This document shows positions 16,231 to 23,988 of a DNA stretch of 36,670 nt, piece after piece (positions within the stretch are counted from its first letter, which is position 1; each line of letters starts with the position of its first letter). Source of the stretch: Terriglobia bacterium (GTDB taxonomy: Bacteria > Acidobacteriota > Terriglobia > Acidiferrales > UBA7541). The DNA is taken from contig JAIQES010000045.1 of NCBI GenBank assembly GCA_020073705.1, positions 1 through 36,670 on the forward strand. Reading direction: 5' to 3'. The notes below the pieces were generated by a model. That model was not told where the DNA came from. It saw nothing but the letters and a program-made list of their open reading frames with translations, and searched no databases. Made by a program: the position numbers and the translations under genes.

Positions 16231-17505
16231 CTACCCCAGCAGGTCCTGCGTCACTTGAAGACCATTTAGATTGCCGAGGACGGTGAGGGCGATCTGCCCG
16301 GGTTCAAAGAAATCATGAGCAATGGCGAGGACTTCCTCGCGCGTCACAATTTCGATGGACGCAAGCATTTCGTCGAGCGAGACAAACCGGTTGAAATACA
16401 TGGCCTGTCGCGCCAGGTTGGACATCCGCGCGCTCGTTGATTCGAGCGAGAGCATCATCGAGCCTTTCAGGTGGTCTTTGGCGCGGCGCAATTCTTCAAC
16501 GCTCACGGGCTCCCGCTTGATGCGGCGGAATTCCTCCACCACGGAGCGGATCAACTGCGCCGCGGATTCGCGCGATGTCCCGGCATACACCGACAGCATG
16601 CCCGAGTCGGTATACGGCGACAAGTCACTGAAGATCGCGTAGGCCAGTCCCTGCCGTTCGCGGATGTTCTGAAATAGCCGCGAGGACATCCCGCCGCCGA
16701 GAATAACGTTCAGCAGGGATGCCGCGTAGCGCCGCTCGTGCGCCAGCGGGTACGACGGCACGCCCAGTACGATGTGCACCTGCTCGAGTTCCCGCTTGTT
16801 GCGTTGTTCGATGACGGCGTGTGTTCGTGGCGCTGTGCGCGCCGCCGCGGCGCCGGCCCGCGCCGCGCCGTCGAACTCGCGCGCCACCAGATCCACCAGC
16901 CGCGCGTGTTCCAGATTTCCCGCCGCAGTGATGACGGTATTATTCGGCGCATACCACGCATCGAAACATTCGAACAGCGCGCCGCGCGTAAATTGCGGCA
17001 CCGTTTCCGAAGTGCCCAAGATCGGCAATCCCAGCGGGTGCCCGCGCCAGAAATTCTGCGTGAACATTTCATGGATCAGGTATTCGGGGTTGTCCTCCTC
17101 CATCTTGATCTCTTCGAGGATTACCTGTTTCTCTTTGACGATGTCCGCGTCGTCGAATCGCGGGCGCAACACCAGATCGGAGATCACGTCGAGCGCGACC
17201 GGCAGGTGCTCATCGAGCACCTTGGCGCTGAAGCAGGTCATCTCCTTGGCCGTGAATGCGTCGAGCATCCCGCCTACCGAATCCATTGTCTGCGCGATCT
17301 TCTCGGCTGTGCGCCGCTCGGTGCCCTTGAAGACCATGTGCTCGATGAAGTGCGCCATCCCGTTGCGCTCGGGAGTTTCGCCGCGCGAGCCGGTGCCCAC
17401 CCAGATACCCACGGAAACCGAACGCACGTGCGGCATCTTCTCCGTGACCACCACAAGGCCGTTCGACAGCTCCGCCCGTTCGATATCGCGTACTGGCTGG
17501 CTCAT
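16231..17505 (-). CDS. M16 family zinc peptidase (processing-peptidase-like)
   Basis: 424 residues from the ATG at 17505 (MSQPVRDIERAELSNGL). The frame is open to 17754, but the extra part is Arg-rich and overlaps rlmN on the other strand. It has the inverted zinc motif HFIEH (His52, Glu55, His56) with the third ligand Glu132 exactly 76 residues on (LEEIKMEEDNPEYLIHEMF), as in M16B peptidases. C-terminal features include GGGMSSRLFQNIRERQGLAY and RAKDHLKGSMMLSLES, the substrate-clamping half. Relatives degrade or process peptides, including targeting peptides. No signal peptide is present, so it is cytosolic. It diverges from rlmN. Confidence 0.94.
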   Translation of the reverse strand: MSQPVRDIERAELSNGLVVVTEKMPHVRSVSVGIWVGTGSRGETPERNGMAHFIEHMVFKGTERRTAEKIAQTMDSVGGMLDAFTAKEMTCFSAKVLDEHLPVALDVISDLVLRPRFDDADIVKEKQVILEEIKMEEDNPEYLIHEMFTQNFWRGHPLGLPILGTSETVPQFTRGALFECFDAWYAPNNTVITAAGNLEHARLVDLVAREFDGAARAGAAAARTAPRTHAVIEQRNKRELEQVHIVLGVPSYPLAHERRYAASLLNVILGGGMSSRLFQNIRERQGLAYAIFSDLSPYTDSGMLSVYAGTSRESAAQLIRSVVEEFRRIKREPVSVEELRRAKDHLKGSMMLSLESTSARMSNLARQAMYFNRFVSLDEMLASIEIVTREEVLAIAHDFFEPGQIALTVLGNLNGLQVTQDLLG

Positions 17506-17621
17506 TTTGTTATTGTGGCATACGTCCGGCGGGAACGCGACCCGTGAGACCTGTGTGTTTCCTGCCTCCGTGTCCTTGCATGTTAAAATGAAATGAAGAC
17601 ATCGTAATACGGAGAGCGCAC

Positions 17622-18698
17622 GTGCCTGTGGAATTGCTCGGAAAATCGGCAGAGGAATTGCGCGCGTTCGTCGCATCGCTCGGCGAGCCGACCTATCGCG
17701 GCGGACAGATCTACCACGCGCTCTACGCCGAGCGGCGCCTCGATCTCGCCGCAATGACGAACCTGCCTGCGGCCCTGCGCGCGCGGCTGGCCGAAGAAGC
17801 GCGCGTCACGCTCCCGCGCATTGTGAGGCGATTTACATCCGTCGATGGATCCGTGCGGTATCTGTTCTCGATCGGCGGTGAAGATGCCAAGCCCGCGCAG
17901 ATCGAGGCTGTCTTCATGCCCAAAGAAGGCCGCCAGACGATTTGCATTTCGACGCAGGCAGGCTGCGCCGTTGATTGCCATTTTTGCCTGACGGCCCAGT
18001 TGGGGTTGATTCGTAATGTCTCGGCTGGGGAAATCATCGGGCAGGTCCTGGTCGCGCTCGAAGAAAACCGGGAACACCTTGCGCCACAGACGAACGTGGT
18101 TCTAATGGGCCAGGGCGAACCGCTGCTGAACTACGACGCGACAATGGCCGCGGTCCGGATTTTGCTTGATCCCAAGGGCCTCGCGCTTTCGCCCAGGCAC
18201 GTTAGCCTTTCGACCAGCGGCATCGTCCCGGGCATCGAACGGATGGGGCAGGAGAAAATCCGGCCCAGCCTGGCGATTTCGCTCAATGCATCCTCGGATG
18301 AGCAGCGCGATGCGCTGATGCCCATCAATCGCAAATATCCTCTGGATGTGCTCCTGGAGGCATGCCGCCGCTATCCCCTGCGCCCACGGGAGTATTTCAC
18401 GATCGAATATGTTCTGCTCGGCGGCGTGAACGATTCACCCGAAGATGCGCGGCGCGTGGTGCGCCTGCTCGCGCACATCCGCGCGAAGGTGAATCTGATC
18501 CCCTGGAATCCGGGCAATTTGCCGTACCGCGCGCCGGAGCCGGAGCGAATCGAAGAATTCCGAACCATCCTCATCGAAAAAGGCGTTCCAGCGTTCACGC
18601 GCTACTCTCGCGGGCAGGATGTCTTCGCCGCCTGCGGCCAGCTCGCGCTCATCGAATCCGCAAGCCCGCTTTCCGCTGCGTCTGTATTCCTCAGTTGA
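17622..18698 (+). CDS. rlmN: 23S rRNA (adenine(2503)-C(2))-methyltransferase / tRNA m2A37 methyltransferase
   Basis: 358 residues from a GTG at 17622 with GGAGA 7 bases upstream. It is a radical SAM enzyme with the cluster-binding CxxxCxxC (Cys115, Cys119, Cys122; GCAVDCHFCLTAQ), the GQGEPLLN motif, SLNASSDEQRD, and the conserved late Cys in FAACGQLA that forms the methyl-transfer intermediate. It methylates C2 of A2503 in 23S rRNA and A37 of some tRNAs, using two SAM molecules. The length is normal. It is transcribed divergently from the M16 peptidase. Confidence 0.97.
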   Translation: MPVELLGKSAEELRAFVASLGEPTYRGGQIYHALYAERRLDLAAMTNLPAALRARLAEEARVTLPRIVRRFTSVDGSVRYLFSIGGEDAKPAQIEAVFMPKEGRQTICISTQAGCAVDCHFCLTAQLGLIRNVSAGEIIGQVLVALEENREHLAPQTNVVLMGQGEPLLNYDATMAAVRILLDPKGLALSPRHVSLSTSGIVPGIERMGQEKIRPSLAISLNASSDEQRDALMPINRKYPLDVLLEACRRYPLRPREYFTIEYVLLGGVNDSPEDARRVVRLLAHIRAKVNLIPWNPGNLPYRAPEPERIEEFRTILIEKGVPAFTRYSRGQDVFAACGQLALIESASPLSAASVFLS

Positions 18699-19039
18699 AT
18701 TGGCCCAGGATGTCCCAGATAGGGTCCCTGTGGTTTGTGGCTTTACTCGCGACCCTGGATGGGGGAAGAAAGTGATGTTTTAGCCCGCGTTTCTCACGAG
18801 CGCGCGATGAATTTGCTCTAAGAGGCTCGGTTGTGCCGCCATGTATGCGGGTTTTAAGTAGCACAGACTTCAGTCTGTGCAGTGTTCTGAGGGGGTGAAC
18901 ACCAAAACCGCACAGGTTGAAACCTATGCTACTTTACCGCGCCGGACCTGCTCTGTGGGCGCTGGCAGTAGGACCGGCAAGAACTGCCCGAAAGTTCCTC
19001 TGCGAAATGCAGGTTAGCGCCTGAAGCCTTTATTCCATT
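18699..19039. other. Intergenic region between rlmN and pgeF
   Basis: About 340 bases between convergent genes, without a gene. It contains the palindromic repeat listed at 18857-18934. Confidence 0.5.
18857..18934. repeat. Dispersed palindromic repeat with two hairpins
   Basis: The outer arms AAGTAGCA and TGCTACTT pair. Inside, GCACAGACTTCAGTCTGTGC (18861-18880) forms a 9-bp perfect hairpin, and GCACAGGTTGAAACCTATGC (18910-18929) forms a second, imperfect one. Such GCACAG-type repeats occur in many Acidobacteriota intergenic regions. They may also end transcription here, between convergent genes. Confidence 0.65.
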
Positions 19040-19972
19040 TCAGGAACGCACCCCAATCACCGCCATCATCCGTCCTGTCTTTGCACCTTCGCGGCGATAG
19101 CTGAATAGCAGATCTGTCCGGCAGGCTGTACAGAGATCGCTGACATCGATCTGCGTCTCCGGCACGCCGGCATCGAGCAACTGCCAGCGATTGGCGGCGC
19201 GCAGATCAAGCTGCACGCGCGGCGGGGGAGGCACATGTCCCGGGGGCATCATCGTTAGCCACGGCAGCCAGAGCGGCTCTTCACCATGCGCTAGTTGATC
19301 AAAGGGACCATCGAACCAGTCCGCCGCGCCGGGGAACTGCGCCGCGAACGCCTGCGCCACTTCCGGACCGACCTCATAGCAGCAGCGGCCAATTGCCGGG
19401 CCGAGCGCCGCGACGACGTCGCGCGGGCGTGTCCCGAATTCCATGCGCATCCGTCCGAGCGCCTTCACCGCAATGCGCGAGAGCGTGCCGCGCCAGCCCG
19501 CGTGAATTGCCGCGACCGCGCGTTGCCGCCTGTCCGCTAGCAAGATCGGCACGCAGTCGGCTGTCTGCACGCCCAGCAGCAGTCCCGCGATTCGCGTTGC
19601 CAGAGCATCGCCTTTAGGAGCATCCGCAACGGGTGCGACGGCTATGTGAATCACATCGGAGTGAATCTGCCGCAACGTGACCAGTCGCGTTTTCCGGGCA
19701 GGCAACGCCGTAACAAACTTGGCGCGGTTCGCCGCAACGCGTTCGCCTTCATCCCAATCCGTGAAGCCCAGATTCAGTGCGTGCTTGCCGCCCAGCAGGC
19801 TCTCGCCGCCCGGGCGCGTGCTGAATCCATGGACCAGCCAGCCGAGCTTTGCGAGCCCTCGGGACTGTACGATCTGTAAACTGTGTGCACGGCGTACGGT
19901 CCAGCCGGGATTTCTGGTCTGGGGTGCCAGGTTCCGTGTTCGGGCGCTGCGCTGTGATAGACGAGCTTTCAT
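19040..19972 (-). CDS. pgeF: Peptidoglycan editing factor PgeF (laccase domain, YfiH-like)
   Basis: 310 residues, somewhat longer than usual owing to an N-terminal tail of about 30 residues before LGWLVHGFSTRPGG, so the start may be later. The metal-site motifs are all present: RQIHSDVIH, GVQTADCVPILLADRR, HAGWRGTLSRIA, ALGPAIGRCCYEVG, and the C-terminal DLCTACRTDLLFSYRREG. Known members remove L-Ser misincorporated into peptidoglycan precursors (in E. coli) or act as purine nucleoside phosphorylase/deaminase-like enzymes. It acts in the cytosol. It is not obviously in an operon with its neighbours. Confidence 0.93.
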   Translation of the reverse strand: MKARLSQRSARTRNLAPQTRNPGWTVRRAHSLQIVQSRGLAKLGWLVHGFSTRPGGESLLGGKHALNLGFTDWDEGERVAANRAKFVTALPARKTRLVTLRQIHSDVIHIAVAPVADAPKGDALATRIAGLLLGVQTADCVPILLADRRQRAVAAIHAGWRGTLSRIAVKALGRMRMEFGTRPRDVVAALGPAIGRCCYEVGPEVAQAFAAQFPGAADWFDGPFDQLAHGEEPLWLPWLTMMPPGHVPPPPRVQLDLRAANRWQLLDAGVPETQIDVSDLCTACRTDLLFSYRREGAKTGRMMAVIGVRS

Positions 19973-20093
19973 CCGGAATTTCCATTTTGAAATGCACTTG
20001 TGAATCTTTGGATGTTCGTCGGCATCACTCTCCCGAGGTCGTCCAGCGGACGCTTTTCATCATTTCGTCTGTGCCTCATCCCCCTGCCCTATC

Positions 20094-20795
20094 CTATGAC
20101 TCGGGTCTCAGCCCTGTGATGCGAATTCCGCTGTGGTGCGTGCGGTAGCGGCGGTTCAGCGAAATCAGGAGTGCGGTCATACTCTCCACGATTCGGGCCA
20201 TCTCCAACGGGCCTGCGTCGAGCGGGCGCAAGCCGGGAATTAGCTTCACGAGGGGGAATAGAGTTTCTTTGGCCAGCTGATCGTCCCCGCAAACCAATAT
20301 GTCACAGTCGAGTACTGCGGACAGATCCTGCAACGCTTCGGCGGAAAGATTGTGGAAGGCCGCCAGCAGAGGTGTGCTTGTGGGAATCAGCTCGCGAGCC
20401 TGTTCGGCGGCCGATCCCTGCCAAACACCCAACAATCGCGTCGGTTTTCCCCCGAGCGTCGCGGCCAGAGGAACAGTAGTGTCCACGACGACGGCGTTTT
20501 TGAGGGAGCCGCGAATACTTTTTAAGATTGTGACTTGGCCGGGGAAAGGAATGGCCAGCACTACGATAGATGCCATTGCGGCAGCCTGTGTGTTCTCAAG
20601 ACCACTGACAAGGACCCTTTCAGGTGGTGACCCGCTCTCACACAGTTTCTCTTTGACGCGCTCCGCGCTGTCCTGAGCCTTCTTCTCATCGCGCGAACCA
20701 ATGACGACTTGTGCTCCTGCGTGTGCCCATCGTAAAGCTAGCCCAAAACCCAGGTCACCAGTCCCCCCGATAATGGCGATTTTGTGTTCGTCCAC
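20094..20795 (-). CDS. npdG: F420-dependent NADP reductase (NADPH-dependent F420 reductase)
   Basis: 233 residues from the GTG at 20795, with GAGGAGG just upstream. The frame is open to 21002, but the extra residues are unlike the family. The start VDEHKIAIIGGTGDLGFG holds the NADP-binding GGTGDLG site, followed by AGAQVVIGSRDEKKA. Typical later features are VVLAIPFPGQVTI, PLLAAFHNLSAEAL, DCDILVCGDD and AGPLEMARIVESMTALLISL. The family moves hydride between NADPH and the deazaflavin cofactor F420 and so feeds F420-dependent reductases. This suggests the organism makes or uses F420, though no other F420 gene lies in the window. Confidence 0.88.
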   Translation of the reverse strand: MDEHKIAIIGGTGDLGFGLALRWAHAGAQVVIGSRDEKKAQDSAERVKEKLCESGSPPERVLVSGLENTQAAAMASIVVLAIPFPGQVTILKSIRGSLKNAVVVDTTVPLAATLGGKPTRLLGVWQGSAAEQARELIPTSTPLLAAFHNLSAEALQDLSAVLDCDILVCGDDQLAKETLFPLVKLIPGLRPLDAGPLEMARIVESMTALLISLNRRYRTHHSGIRITGLRPES

Positions 20796-21133
20796 GCACC
20801 CTCCTCTGGATTCTTCAGATCCCCATAGGCAGTGTCGTGTGCCGCTGGGACTTACCCTTCCGAAAGCACGAGCACTCAGGACTGCTTCACCCTGTAAAGA
20901 GGGCCTGTAGCAATTGTAATTGTTCGGTGAACGGTCACGAAGCAAAAGAAATCGCGCGTGTTCGCCCGGCCTTTCGGCTGCACTCGGGGCCTTTCCGGAC
21001 ACTTGAGCGCTTTCAGTAGTGCTTGATCTCCCATGTCCAACTGACGTAGTCTCGATTTCGGCAAAATCTTGCCTCTAAATTCTCAGTCTACTGAAAACAG
21101 TGAGTAAATATTGCTAAACGTGAAAGGACAAGC
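20796..21133. other. Divergent intergenic region
   Basis: About 340 bases between npdG (minus) and the thioesterase gene (plus); presumably holds both promoters. I found no clear -35/-10 pair and no gene. Confidence 0.35.
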
Positions 21134-21553
21134 GTGCTGACAAATCGTAAGAAAATCAGGGTCGAATGGGGAGATTGCGATCCAGCGCGGGTTGTTTTTT
21201 ACCCGCGCTATTTTGCCTACTTCGATGCATGCACGCACTCTTTGTTTGAACGTGCCGGTCTTTCCTGTCAGATGATGCAAAAGAAGTATCAGATCATCGG
21301 TATACCTCTCGTAGAAGTGCGGGCGCGATTTATGGCACCGTCCCAATTTGGCGAAGAGATAGTAATCGAATCCTGTGTGGCGGCATTCCGTAACCGCAGT
21401 TTTCAGGTGCAACATAAGCTCTACAATGGTGATGAACTAGCCGTCGAGGCATTTGAGATTCGCGTTTTGGCAATTAAATCCGCCGATGATCCGGACAAGT
21501 TCGCGGCGAGGCCGATTCCGCCTGACGTAGTTAAGAAGTTCCAGAAGCCATAG
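21134..21553 (+). CDS. Hotdog-fold acyl-CoA thioesterase (4-hydroxybenzoyl-CoA thioesterase type)
   Basis: 139 residues, the normal length, from a GTG at 21134 with AAAGGA upstream. It carries the family active-site stretch VEWGDCDPARVVFYPRYFAY, where Asp16 matches the catalytic Asp of Pseudomonas 4-hydroxybenzoyl-CoA thioesterase, followed by FERAGLSCQMM, IPLVEVRARFMAPSQFGEEI and the late strand VEAFEIRVL. It hydrolyses an acyl- or aroyl-CoA thioester in the cytosol; the substrate cannot be read from sequence. No aromatic-degradation genes lie nearby. Confidence 0.9.
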   Translation: MLTNRKKIRVEWGDCDPARVVFYPRYFAYFDACTHSLFERAGLSCQMMQKKYQIIGIPLVEVRARFMAPSQFGEEIVIESCVAAFRNRSFQVQHKLYNGDELAVEAFEIRVLAIKSADDPDKFAARPIPPDVVKKFQKP

Positions 21554-21747
21554 CGAGTAGCAGTTCGGCGGCTCTGGTGCGCGCCAGATCCTTCTTCACA
21601 CAGTTGAGTTGTTCGACGAGCGCATTTGGCCGCTGCACGTCATGCCGAAAATGGGCACGTAGGTTTGTTGACACGCCCTAGTTCGAGGTCTACACTCTGC
21701 GACGTTGTCGTTGGAAACTCAGAGTCACATGATATCAGGAGGGGCTT

Positions 21748-23013
21748 ATGAAGAAGGATAGGAGTGCATGGAAGCGGGTGTTCGTCGGCTTGGCCGGCCT
21801 GGGCATATTGGTTTTGTGTGCGGTGGTAGGAGCGCAGGTGCGAACCGCTCCAAAGTTTAAGTTCGATCCGAACTGGCCCAAACCCCTTCCGAACAAGTGG
21901 AAGATGGGCGGCGTCACTGGCTTGTCCGTGGACAAGGACGATAATGTTTGGGTCTACGATCGCCCGCACGATCTCACGGATATTGAGCTCCAGGCAGAAC
22001 TAAATCCTCCGATTGCCGATTGCTGTGTCCATCCTCCATCGATGATCCACCTCGACAAGAACGGCAACGTCATCGGCTCCTTCAACCCGCCGGAAGGGCA
22101 CGGGATGGCTGTGGACAGCAAAGGATTCGTCTACCTCGGAAACGTTGTCGACGGGATAAGCAACGTCCACAAATACGATCCGGCAACCGGCAAAATGGTC
22201 GCCGAAACGCCTCACACACCGGAAATGCCCCCCGATGCCAGTGGCAGTGATCTTGCTGCTCCGCTAAGTGGAATTCCGGGTCGCGGCAGCGCGGGACCAG
22301 TTGCAGGATTCCTGACACCACCAGGGGGGCGTCCTAAACCCGATCCCGCAGTTCAGGCGGCTCGGGCGGCGGCGATAGCGGCCTTCCGCGTCAAGTATCC
22401 GCCGACAACGCCGATGATCGTGCAAGGAATCGAAGAGGTTCGGCTTGATGAACCCCACCGCGAACTTTACGCCGCCGACGATTACTTGGGCGGACGCGTC
22501 ATGGTGTTTGACTTGGACACGTTCAAGTTCAAAAGGGGCTGGGGCGCCTACGGACACAAACTATCGGAAATCACCACCGATGACAAAGACCGCGAATACA
22601 CTCCCAATGGGCCCATGCCCAAGGAGTTCCGGGGCCACCTCACGCTGAATGTGTCCAAGGATGGGTTGGTCTATGCCGCGGATCGGAGGGCAAACCGCAT
22701 CCAGGTCTTCGACAGGCAAGGCAACTTCAAGAAGGAATTCATCATGGCCCCATGGACGGGCGTGGGTGGTTCCACCGGTGGGGTCATGTTTTCGCCGGAC
22801 CAGCGGCTCTTATATATCTCCGATCTCACGAATGATCACATCTGGTTCCTCAATCGCGAGGACGGCAAAGTCTTGGGCACAATGGGCAGCATGGGCGAAA
22901 ACGGGGGCCAGTTCTACGGGCTGCACATGGAATCCGTGGACTCCAAAGGCATCCTCTATACGGGAGAGGTGTTCGGCGGCGAGCGGGTGCAGAGGTTCCT
23001 CCCGGTTAAGTAG
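21748..23013 (+). CDS. Secreted NHL-like six-bladed beta-propeller protein
   Basis: 421 residues. The ATG at 21748 follows AGGAGG (21737-21742). Residues 1-32 form a signal peptide (FVGLAGLGILVLCAVVGAQV). Propeller blades recur: GGVTGLSVDKDDNVWVYDR, GHGMAVDSKGFVYLGNVVDG, HRELYAADDYLGGRVMVFDL, LNVSKDGLVYAADRRANRIQ, FSPDQRLLYISDLTNDHIWF and MESVDSKGILYTGEVFGGER. A Pro/Ala-rich insert of about 45 residues (PPDASGSDLAAP ... DPAVQAARAAA) sits between blades. NHL propellers are often binding or lyase-like scaffolds. Similar secreted proteins are numerous in Acidobacteriota; the role is unknown. A hairpin terminator follows. Confidence 0.85.
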   Translation: MKKDRSAWKRVFVGLAGLGILVLCAVVGAQVRTAPKFKFDPNWPKPLPNKWKMGGVTGLSVDKDDNVWVYDRPHDLTDIELQAELNPPIADCCVHPPSMIHLDKNGNVIGSFNPPEGHGMAVDSKGFVYLGNVVDGISNVHKYDPATGKMVAETPHTPEMPPDASGSDLAAPLSGIPGRGSAGPVAGFLTPPGGRPKPDPAVQAARAAAIAAFRVKYPPTTPMIVQGIEEVRLDEPHRELYAADDYLGGRVMVFDLDTFKFKRGWGAYGHKLSEITTDDKDREYTPNGPMPKEFRGHLTLNVSKDGLVYAADRRANRIQVFDRQGNFKKEFIMAPWTGVGGSTGGVMFSPDQRLLYISDLTNDHIWFLNREDGKVLGTMGSMGENGGQFYGLHMESVDSKGILYTGEVFGGERVQRFLPVK

Positions 23014-23090
23014 GAGGCACGCAACCAGCTGCCAGTAGCCTTCCGAGGGTTCTAGGGAACCTCTGAATAAGGTCTCTGTTTCCCATGGTG

Positions 23091-23127
23091 CCCTGCCCTT
23101 CGTGGCTAGAAGGGCGGGGCTTTGTGT
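23091..23127 (+). terminator. Rho-independent terminator between convergent genes
   Basis: An 11-bp stem, CCCTGCCCTTC (23091-23101) with GAAGGGCGGGG (23109-23119), one G-T pair, a 7-base loop, and then CTTTGTGT. It lies 78 bases after the propeller gene and faces the LolA-like gene ending at 23155. The T-run is short. Confidence 0.7.
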
Positions 23128-23154
23128 CATCCTCATCTGAGTAAACTGGTCAAA

Positions 23155-23988
23155 TCAATTCTGTGAGGGATGAATCTCTTCCAGCCCCTCCGGCGTAAAG
23201 AGTTTTTCGTCCAGACCTGTATTGAACTTCACTTCGTCGATGGTCAACACGGTTCGGGTTGCATCCTGCACGGAACTCATTTCGGTGTGCCGTGCCCCCC
23301 AGATGCCGGACTCCCGCTTGAGCTGGGTGGCGTGGAGTACGCGCACCTTCCGGCCATTCGCATCGTACATTTCGGCAAAAAGAATGACGGGGACATCCTG
23401 CGCCACCCAGTAATAGAGAAATTTGTATTGCGAACGTCCGGGATCGACCGGCGTGGCTTCCACCTTGTAGGTTTTGTGTCCATCGATATTTTCGCCGTCG
23501 CCGAGCAGCCGGTAGGTGAAATCGTCGAGCACGTGTTCCGCGATGTCTTCGTATGTAAAGTCGCTGCCGATAAACCGCGCGGAGCGCTCCTGGGCAGACA
23601 CGCTACGGACCCGCTGAGTCGCCGGAGTATACATAAATTGACGATCAGTTACGCCCCGGCGATTGATCGATAGAAGCGCCACGCCACGAATCTCTTTGGG
23701 ATCGGTGAACACAACCAGTGTCTTGCTGTCGCCCAGAGAACCGATGCGCCGGTAGGAGAATCGCTTCTTCTTGCCGTGGCCTTCTTTGTCAAACACTTCC
23801 AGGTTCGCCCGCATCGCTGTGTCATGGCTAGTATCCTGCTGGTACACATCTTCCATGATTTTTCTGGGGTCCAAGGGCGAACCGGAAACGGAAAATCTCG
23901 ACGAGAAGCAAACAACAACGTACACCGAAAGTGCAAGCATTGGCACCAGGATCTTTGCATCGCGTGCGGCAGTGCTATTCATATCCAA
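23155..23988 (-). CDS. LolA-like outer membrane lipoprotein-sorting protein
   Basis: 277 residues; the ATGs at 23988 and 23982 are both possible, overlapping the permease gene by 14 or 8 bases. Residues about 12-35 form a signal peptide or anchor (ILVPMLALSVYVVVCFSSRF). Then come the family features RKIMEDVYQQDTSHDTAMRA, FSYRRIGSLGDSKTLVVFTD, a QFMYTPATQRVRSVSAQERS stretch, GSDFTYEDI and GHKTYKVEATPVDPGRSQY. This is the LolA/LolB-like half-barrel found in RND- and ABC-linked proteins. It probably binds a hydrophobic cargo in the periplasm and works with the ABC pair encoded just upstream. Confidence 0.9.
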   Translation of the reverse strand: MDMNSTAARDAKILVPMLALSVYVVVCFSSRFSVSGSPLDPRKIMEDVYQQDTSHDTAMRANLEVFDKEGHGKKKRFSYRRIGSLGDSKTLVVFTDPKEIRGVALLSINRRGVTDRQFMYTPATQRVRSVSAQERSARFIGSDFTYEDIAEHVLDDFTYRLLGDGENIDGHKTYKVEATPVDPGRSQYKFLYYWVAQDVPVILFAEMYDANGRKVRVLHATQLKRESGIWGARHTEMSSVQDATRTVLTIDEVKFNTGLDEKLFTPEGLEEIHPSQN

